In this document: positions 56,477-64,000 of the stretch, piece by piece
How the letters are laid out: each line of letters opens with the position of its first letter
Numbering within the stretch: the stretch's first letter is position 1
DNA from: Topomyia yanbarensis
Taxonomy: Eukaryota > Arthropoda > Insecta > Diptera > Culicidae
NCBI RefSeq assembly: GCF_030247195.1
Contig: NC_080672.1
Location: 86,201,113-86,265,112 of the forward strand
Direction: 5' to 3'
Length of the DNA: 64,000 bases
Position numbers and translations under genes: made by a program
Notes under the pieces: generated by a model
Databases searched by the model: none
What the model was told of the DNA's origin: nothing
Seen by the model: the letters and a program-made list of their open reading frames with translations, nothing else

Positions 56477-58289
56477 CAGTAGGATTCCGTTTTTGGCAAC
56501 AATTTTATTTTTTTCAGTTGCCAAAACCGGAACCGTGCCAAAAATGGAACCTCTTTTTAAACTTTAGATTTTCAATTTACGATTTCAAAAATGTTTCAAA
56601 GATTTTTAATCATATGTTAAATGGAATGAGATGAAAGAAAAAATAAACAAATTCAATTTTATTCGTGTGTTTATCAAATTTAGACGTCGTACGGTGAGGT
56701 AGAATGCTACTTTCGACGCTCAAAACCTCTAGCACCTTGGGTATATATCAAGGAGGATTAGTGTCTTTAGAAAAGTATCTTAGATGGAAATGATAATTAT
56801 TTTGACAACTTTGGTTTTGATCTAGATAAGTAGAAACTGATCTAGATCAGTTCTATCTTTTAACAGAGGCGTTCTATCAAAAAACTTTCTTCGGCAAACT
56901 TGTTTGTTTGATATTTTTAACACATGTACTGAAGACATTTATACTTTATAACTTATGTAGATGGCGCTACATGACATTTAAAAAAATACTTGGGAAAATG
57001 AATTTTTTTTTTGAAAAATATATTTAGGTTTTTTTCCTAAATCTTCGCAAAAATTGCAATAATAAAAAAAAAGCTTCAGTGATAAATGTTATCATCACAT
57101 ACGCTCCTGGGATTGTTATCTTTTCTTTCGTGAATATTAATGAACAATTTTGTTAAAAAACATAGCTCTTTTAAAAAATACATAAATTTTTTTCTCTATA
57201 ACTAACCAATCGTCGATCTTCCAATTGGAATTGATAGATTGAAAATCAAATTGCAATGTTTGAAGATAGTTAGGTTTAAAGAAAATCTGTATAAATCACT
57301 TGCAACTATCCAAACAAAAGGGATTGAAACATCAGTGCTACTGTGAAAATGCGCTCCAAAAAAAAATTTCCAAAAATCTCTAGAACGATGCATTTGCGAG
57401 AAATTAACACATCAAAAGATAATATAAGCAACCCTGTTTTTCAAGAGCCACCCTACCTTAAATCTTTAAAAAAAATCATAGCAGATTAACCATTATAGAT
57501 AGCCTTGTTTATTTAGCAAACTTGCTTCAATTCATTTGTGTTATTATATTGTAGGGCATTTCGCAGGAAAAATTCACACATCTAAACAGTCGATACTTTG
57601 AACACCTCAAGCACAAGGACCACCCTAATTCCATTCATTTGAAAAAAATCGCCAAAAAAAACTAACAAATGTTCCAAAGCTAAACCAAACTATTTGGGGG
57701 CCATCAGTTTTGTATTCCCAAATACGTCTTTGGGACGCACCATGGTCAGCTTTCGATATGTACTGAAAATTTAGTGCCAAGTTTTGTATTGACGTCGTAA
57801 TAATCCAAAGAGAAAGAGGCTCGCAATGTTACTAAGGTTCTATTGAAAATTTTCTCCAGAACTAGTCTTATTATGCAGTGTAGCGCATTCATCTTTACTT
57901 GACTCTTAAAGTGCTCTGGGTCTTACTATAAAAATTGATTCCGTCAGACACTAGTTACACTGTTACCAGTTAATACATTTCTATACTTATTGTGATCATT
58001 CAACACAACACGCATAGTGTACAATATAGTTAACCCTTAAATGCATAACACTGTTTCAAAACAACATTGCGAAAAACATCTCAAAATTATCACAGTAATG
58101 AATTGAAACTATGAGACAATTTTAACAAAATTAAACAAAAATGATTTGCCCCTTTGAGGGTTAATATGACTTCCATGTTTGAAAATAAAGTCAAATGTGA
58201 TGTCAATTGATATAGAAAAATATTTATTGCACAGTTTTAAAAGACTTATTATGTACAACAAGAATGTTGCCAAAAACGGAATCCTACTG
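56477..58289. mobile_element. Pogo-like TIR element, 1813 bp, nested
   Basis: The termini CAGTAGGATTCCGTTTTTGG and CCAAAAACGGAATCCTACTG are perfect inverted repeats, continuing through GTTGCC, and are flanked by TA on both sides. The host hAT sequence resumes immediately after it. The interior is AT-rich with no transposase. The TIR and TA target suggest Tc1/mariner-pogo. Confidence 0.8.
58034..58160. mobile_element. Possible piggyBac-type MITE, 127 bp
   Basis: TTAA flanks both sides (58030-58033 and 58161-58164). The left end is CCCTTAAATGC and the right end, read inversely, is CCCTCAAAGGG. The match is short, so the call is tentative. If right, this is a third nesting level. Confidence 0.35.
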
Positions 58290-58511
58290 TACATTCTTCC
58301 TTGACATACTGTATAAGAAAATAATCTATGGTTTGAACAATGTTCCATATTAGTTCGCCTTGTTTGTAGACTGTAATGGCATCTGTTAGACTACTTATGT
58401 TTCTGAATATTTTAATAACTGATGAAACTCCTCCTATTAAATTTCAATATTTTCAAAAAATAAACAATTTTTTTTAACCCCCCCCCCCCCATATTTTTGG
58501 CTACGCCACTG

Positions 58512-59302
58512 ATTTTGTGAACTATTTCACGACCACGAATGATAAATCGTGGCTATTATACTAGGAATCATGAACCAGTTCACGAGTACATGAATGACAT
58601 TTGATGATTTTGTGATGATTATTTCTCGAGCACGGATATTGGATCGTGACTAACATATTAAGAATCGTGAAGTATTTCACGATGATTGAATGGATTCATT
58701 AATAAAATTTTGAGTTTCGTGAAATAGTTCACGAGAAAGTATACAGACTGTTTTGATTATGGGAACTAATGTTCCTAAATCTATAAATTACATCATAAGT
58801 CAACCTTTGGCTTTATGAATAATGTTCTTAAAGTTGTGCACTAGTTCACGTACAGAAAATCGATTTGATAATGACATGGTGGAAAACATGACTTAAGTTC
58901 ACAAAACAAAAACAAATATTTCCACTAATAAAGAAAGTTGAACATAATTATATAAGATTTTTGTTCATGGTCCTCTTTTCGTAACGTAAAAACGTGATTG
59001 TTCCAGAATTCATGGCACTTTATTCTCAATTTTGGGAACATTTTTTATCGTGTAGTGTGTTTTTGGTACTCTTAATGGAAAAAGCATGCATGTTTTCAAG
59101 TAAAATGTTGCGCCCCCGAAACCTTTACTGAAGTCTCGAACTAAATTTGTTTGAAAAGTAAATTCTCCACGACTACCTTTTGAATGATACATTGATTTTT
59201 GAAGATACTAAATTTCCAAAGTTGACGGTTTCGAAATGACGTAATCATGACCTCAAATATTCTTATTATTGCTAATATATCAAAAATCAAATGCTTATAA
59301 AA
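58512..59302. other. AT-rich spacer with TTCACGA motif cluster
   Basis: No gene. Between 58518 and 58850 the motif GTTCACGA or TTTCACGA, often preceded by GTGAA(C/G/A)TA to form short palindromes such as GTGAACTATTTCAC, occurs about four to five times. This may be an old MITE or a low-order repeat. Confidence 0.4.
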
Positions 59303-59882
59303 GTCGATGCTGACCTGCTAGAGACAAACTAGAAACACAATTTTCCATCATTTTTCTTCTACTTTCCGAAAGCGTTATTTTCTTTATTAATCGTAGTAAG
59401 TATTCATCTCAACTTTAAACATTCTTTAAAAGAAATATTTTCAGCTAATGTCGAAATTTATGTAGTTTCATAGGCATTCAACCTATTCCAGCTTTGCTTT
59501 CCAATTCGAAAAAATGTACATTTTTGTGTACATCCCTTCTCAAGTGAGCTCAATATGATTGGAAATCTAACGATTATTAGTTTCAGAACGCCACAATCGG
59601 CTTCTGTTGAAGTCTTCTCATGCAGGTATTTTATATGATATTGGTATGATTTGACAACTATGGGATCCCGACTACAAAATCCGTTACAAGATTTCCCAAA
59701 TTTTTCAAAAGTCTCCGTGATATTTTAAGCAATCAATACATTGAGAACTGATCAGAGAATTATTGTAAAATTTAATTTAATTTGTCAGCATCAATAAGTT
59801 TTTTCCTTGAATCCAATTAATTTTGTTGATTGTGAGGAGGGGGGACGATAATTGAACCCCTTCCCCTTTGGCTACTCCACTG
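59303..59882 (-). mobile_element. hAT-like element, 5' part in inverted orientation
   Basis: Read on the minus strand it starts at the terminal CAGTGGAGTAGCC at 59882 and follows the first 550 bp of the 34352 element: GATGCTGACAAATTAAATTAAA, TCTCTGATCA, CAATGTATTG, and finally TTTGTCTCTAGCAGGTCAG at about 59310. It holds just the part that the 55620-58511 copy lacks. Confidence 0.65.
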
Positions 59883-60392
59883 GTTTAATAATATGTTTAA
59901 TTTTATTCCCTCAAAGTTTGAAAACGATCGATTTAATGGGTGAACTATAATGAATACTTTCTGGTGATGTAATTTGATTCCGTATATTGTTTACCTTATA
60001 CAATCATAATCTCCGAATTATGAAATGTGAACATAATACACGAAACATGTTCAGAAAAGTGTGCTTGATGCATAATTAAGTTCATAATACAGGAGAAATA
60101 AAAACAAAAATGATCTAATCCAAACATTTCAAATGAAGCGCCATATATTTTTTTGTGTGAACTAGTTTTGTAGGCACACAATTAGTTTCATGAATACGAG
60201 ATAAAATATTCATGATTGTTGGAGCCTTTTAAAGAACATTTTATATTGCTTTTCTTCCTAGTTGAAATGCAGAAATGTTACTTCCCACCTTAATCCGTAC
60301 AGGTTTTATTTTCAGGTAAAAATGCAAACCCCCTAAAAGGATCCGGGGCCCGTGACAGTGGCCTCCGCTGACCTCCGCAATTCTACGCTCAC

Positions 60393-60905
60393 CAATAGAC
60401 CTTTCTCGTCAAAAAATTTTATATGATAGGATGCTTCCTTTTTTATTCCCAATTCGTTACTGCCGATTGCCGCGATGATTTGGTACCTCTAACTATTGAA
60501 AAAATCAAAAATAGTGCAAGCTGCTCATTTAACCCCATATTCTGAATACCTATCTTGCCTTGTTTCCCCGTATTTTTACACCATTTGGATGAATTTACTG
60601 TGGGGAATACTAAAAGGATGCCAGATCTGCATATATATTAGTAAATCTGCAGATTTTGCATTTTCACTGCAGATGTTTTGCAGATTACAAATATTTAGCA
60701 GAACAAAGCCTATGCCAGCCAATTTATACACAAGCCTTCAACATTTTTGATCATTTAAAATATATACATACTACATTTCTATGTCCAATTTATTGAAGAT
60801 TTTTGTAGCAATCTGCAGACTTTTATATTTTCACTGCAGGCTATTGTTTAAATAGACCTGGCATCACTGATGCTGAAATGATTCATTCATATACCTGTCA
60901 AAAAC
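60393..60905 (+). repeat. Dispersed repeat family B, copy 2
   Basis: It is the counterpart of 5751-6260 in the same orientation, with the same order of motifs and moderate divergence. Words such as CTGCAGATTTTGCA and TTTGCAGATTACA(A/G)AT recur internally. Confidence 0.55.
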
Positions 60906-61744
60906 ATAGAGCATTGCATGAAAAGGTATAACCTCACTTTTCTGACAGTTCAGTGTGCTTGTTTACCTAAGACTTGTTTACATGGACTTTTAAAATTTAC
61001 ATTACTTGAATACTTTCGATGCTCTTTGTTCATACATTGACCAATCGGCGCTGGATGTAATACCCGGTGACATATGCTGAATCGCAAGATCAAGTATTGG
61101 GCTATAAAACGATTGCTTTCTGGATGATGGATAAGGATTTGTACACATTTGTTTGTTTGCTCGTGGGTTAAGTCCTAACAAGATGATCCGATTGATTACT
61201 CATTTTTAGGTGGTGAAGTTTACCTGAACTTTATAGGTAACGAATTCGGTCGATGATAAGTTGTTGAAATGATCGTGCAATGCCCATACCGAATAACGTT
61301 TCCATTGGTCAGAATGCCTACCAGCGTATGATAGCTGCAAACATGAGGACAACAAGGTTATCGCTTTCGAATGGAACAATTATTTATTATTCGTGTTCAA
61401 CTTCCATTACAGCAAAAGTTTCGTCGATTGACGATTATCGCATTGTCGTTGATTTAGCCGGCAAATGCAAAACAGTGCTCGGCACTGACGATAAGGAGTA
61501 AGAAGGATTTGATAGGAATGATAAGAATGCAGAGCATTATGCATTCTGGAAGAATATCAGGGAGGAGAAATTATATGTAAATTTATATTATATCCCGAGT
61601 TGCCATCATTTTTGCACCGCAATAAAGCTTTCTGCAACTGCTGTCGTGTTCAAATTGGCAGGAAATAACTAGGCAGCGAATGATAAATTGCATAGTCAAT
61701 TTATTTACTTTTTCGGAAGGATAAGTAATTAGTATGTTGTCAAT

Positions 61745-61882
61745 ATATATGTGTCGCCGGTGCCGTGTGTTATGGTGGTACCGGACGGAACCGTTGGTCA
61801 GCAGACCGTCCTTGTCGTACTGGTCATAGATGCGACGTTTTTTCTCATCTGATAGCACTTGACATGTTTCGGAGATCTGTCT
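61745..61882 (-). pseudogene. DnaJ (mrj/DNAJB6-like) exon relic
   Basis: On the minus strand an open stretch reads RQISETCQVLSDEKKRRIYD, then QYDKDGLLTNGSVRYHHNTR and HRRH. This is the end of a J domain plus the His-rich linker of mrj-type co-chaperones. Expected residues are changed (EAYEV to ETCQV, QYGKDG to QYDKDG), a stop lies just upstream in frame, and no HPD-containing part is nearby. A pseudogene fragment is more likely than a live exon. Confidence 0.55.
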
Positions 61883-62797
61883 TAACGCTCTCTACTTAGC
61901 GCAGGATACGCGAAACCGCTGCTAGCTTTCGAAAAAAAATTCCTAGCTGCTGCTACTCTATCAGTCTCTCTCTCGACTGAGGACTACAATTTCGGTCGAC
62001 TAAATTGTGCTACGAAAATTGTACTTCCTGGAATTTCACCTAACGAGATCAATTCATTGTGAGGAATTCCGCTGCGTTCCAATATTGCTTGCCTCTGTAG
62101 GTGATGATGTGTGTGAATTCACTTCGGCAGCCAGGTCTTATGTTTTGGATAATTTTGCTATCTTATTCTGCTGAATAAATCATCTAACTAAAGCCTCTAC
62201 GTTATACTATGGTCACTTTAAAAACGCATTGCTATTTAATCTTGTAGCTGTTGGCAAGTCAGTCCTGGCACTGTTCTCGACTAATCCTGGCACTATACCG
62301 CTGACGTCGCACTTATTACGGTGATCAAACTTGGCGAGAGCGGCAGTGGTTTCGTCGGAATTGTTCACTCGACAAGCAGGAAGTGCAAGGACTCTGCTAC
62401 TTTTGCCTGAGCCCCTCGTTGAAACCTTCGTCCTGTCGGAGTGTTAGCTGAATATTCCCGTTAGCCGAATGTCCAACGTAGCCGAAGGCCAACCGATTGC
62501 AGCAACACCACCAACCGTAGCTGAAATTTTGGCCTTTAATCCACCCTGCCATTGACATAGCGACAGACGAGTGCGGCGCAGGTTGGACCATCGGTTGACT
62601 CGGTGCCGGACAGGGCGAAACAGCTGCATCAGGAGCGGACCTAGTATTGGGTGTAAAGGTCATCAATTGCCATAGATCACCAAAATGCTCTGCGACTAAC
62701 ATTGTGAACAAAACAAACCAAACGAAATTGATCGCAACAACGATAAAATAATCTAAATTCTACCCAAACATTTGAAAATGAGAAAAAGGCAAAAGAA
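61883..62797. other. Intergenic or intronic, no gene recognised
   Basis: The base composition is less AT-rich at 62240-62720, where a minus-strand open frame of 104 codons (Pro/Ala/Ser-rich in its first half) exists. It has no domain I recognise and no clear splice partners. Confidence 0.4.
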
Positions 62798-63123
62798 CAC
62801 GCAGAAAAATTTAGCATATTTAAACCAAAAATATGCGTTATTGAATTCAATCAATTATTGTTTATCACTTTAACTAACAAAATTATTAAAAAACAGAAAA
62901 ACAATGTATTTTTGCTTTCAATAAAAACATTTTTAATTTCAATAATTTTCTTTCATTTTCAATAAAAAAAATTATTAGAAAGCATAACGATAAACTTTTT
63001 TATTGGAACAATAAATAAATTTTATTGAATTCAATAAATAAATTTATTGTTTCCCGACCAATAATTTTATTTATTGAATTTAATCCATATTTTTATTGAA
63101 CCTACAAATCTTTTTTCTGCGTG
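62798..63123. mobile_element. MITE with CACGCAGAAAAA termini
   Basis: The left end CACGCAGAAAAAT and right end TTTTTTCTGCGTG are inverted. The interior is rich in TTGAATTCAATAAA words and pairs with itself extensively. It is 326 bp and non-coding; no target duplication was defined. Confidence 0.6.
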
Positions 63124-63422
63124 AAGTTTTGGTCGAATTCATTATAATTCTATTTAAAAACTGAATACTGTTTTATTTAGTTTGATTGGGCATATTGTTT
63201 ACATCAGACACACCCCTTAATTCATTGAGTACGTATTTCACTGCCTTTATAATCCTTTTGGAATCAGTTACAATAATCCTTTATAATCATTTTATAATAA
63301 GTGTATTGCTAGTTAGGACTTTTATATCAGCTTTTATAATTTGTTATAAAATCATTATCAAAATGCTTCATAATCCATTGTTGCGTTATGTTTATGTACA
63401 TGGCCAGATAGATAGTTTTTAA

Positions 63423-63941
63423 CCCATTCATGCCCATGTTGTTTGTGGACAACAACGTTTTTAATCAGCTATAACTTTTGATTGAGGCAAGATTTGCTCA
63501 CAAAAACAAGTAAGGCTAATAAATGTGACTATTGGCTTTCATTTGAGTGTGAACAGTTACAAGGATCAGCTCTAGAACTGAAGTTATAGCAATTAGTCTG
63601 ATTGAACTTCGATGGAGCAGTGCTGCCAGGGAAAGTATACGTTGACGACGGAAAATGAATTTTTCATATAACTTTGTTAAGTTGCAATATTAGTGAAAAC
63701 TGATAAAACTTATCAATTTAGATTATTTTTGGGTACGTTTTTCAAGCAGTTGGACTATTGTAAATATTCTAGGAGAATTGTAGTGAGCATTAGAAGGTAA
63801 AAATTGAGCCACTTCTAGCACTGCCATGGAAGAATCTACCTTTATGAAAAAAGGTTTTTCGAGTTTCTTGACCTCACCGTTCTCAAGAAAAAATAGTTTT
63901 GAAACCCTACATGCACTAGAAAAAAGTTGGGCATGAAAGGG
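63423..63941. mobile_element. PiggyBac-type MITE, TTAA target
   Basis: Perfect TTAA duplications lie at 63419-63422 and 63942-63945. The termini CCCATTCATGCCCA and TGGGCATGAAAGGG are inverted with one mismatch and start with the CCC typical of piggyBac. The 519 bp body is non-coding. Confidence 0.75.
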
Positions 63942-64000
63942 TTAACTGGGACGGAACGTGTGGATACGAAAAAACCTAATGTCAATTGTAGCCTGGGGAG

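Larger units (their letters stand above)
55620..58511 (+). mobile_element. hAT-like element, 3' part, with nested insertions
   Basis: From about 55620 the sequence follows the 34352-36266 element: AATGGCGTAATAAAATTTTGTG, GGTTAATCCTTCTAAGAGTAATTATAG, CATGTAGCCTTCATATTTTC and GTAGACTG(T/G)AATG. It ends with a C-run and TTTGGCTACGCCACTG at 58511. The left terminus is missing, so it is truncated. It is interrupted by the pogo-like element 56477-58289 and contains a short R1-family tail at about 55829-55877. Confidence 0.75.

Noticed and set aside
61280..61501. 73-codon open frame on the plus strand
   Set aside because: No recognisable family and no evidence of splicing or codon bias; kept out of the gene list.
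62397..62711. 104-codon open frame on the minus strand
   Set aside because: No domain and a mixed composition; similar open frames occur by chance in this less AT-rich patch.

Overview
This is insect nuclear DNA, most likely from a mosquito (Culicinae, Aedes-like). It has spliced genes with GT-AG introns, R1-clade and RTE/JAM1-like LINE remains, a Pao/BEL remnant and many TIR elements. The species is an inference: no rRNA or marker gene is present.

Three host genes are clear. (1) A plus-strand SLC6 sodium-coupled amino acid transporter of the insect NAT type runs from 23515 to 39268. It has eight exon positions. The third is filled by two tandem, homologous, phase-matched exons (24109-24355 and 24475-24706) that each encode TM3 plus extracellular loop 2, the signature of mutually exclusive splicing. 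A 13 kb intron follows. (2) A minus-strand 6-phosphogluconolactonase gene of three exons (39624-41506) lies tail to tail with the transporter, and the two polyadenylation signals cross. (3) The last four exons of a minus-strand nervy/CBFA2T (ETO/MTG) co-repressor gene occupy 50997-52086: NHR2, NHR3 and the MYND finger. Its upstream exons must lie beyond 52086, possibly outside the window.

Layout. 1-11700: no recognisable gene; a possible short LTR, diverged repeats, a 225 bp foldback MITE and a perfect 46 bp-arm hairpin. 11721-14406: a TIR element hosting a 5'-truncated LINE with a perfect 15 bp target duplication. 15271-17366: a decayed RTE/JAM1-like LINE. 17456-22228: a decayed R1-clade LINE with repeated 3' UTR modules. 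23515-39268: the transporter, whose large intron holds a 1.9 kb inverted-repeat block, a purine-rich simple tract and a second R1-clade carcass. That carcass is split by a composite insert carrying a pogo-like MITE and by a 1915 bp non-autonomous hAT element. 39624-41506: PGLS with a TTAA-flanked foldback in intron 2. 42613-47350: more copies of the pogo-like MITE, a DDE transposase relic, paired 96 bp Harbinger-like MITEs and a Pao/BEL relic. 50997-52086: nervy. 52100-64000: AT-rich, possibly nervy intron; it holds a second hAT copy with a pogo-like element and possibly a piggyBac-like MITE nested inside it, a DnaJ/mrj-like exon relic and a piggyBac-type MITE.

The host genes have no obvious shared pathway. 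The strongest candidate for something undescribed is the alternative TM3 exon pair, which could give one transporter gene two substrate selectivities. The nested, target-duplication-bounded transposons also give a relative insertion order. I ran no alignment or structure prediction; boundaries and family names come from reading motifs by eye.
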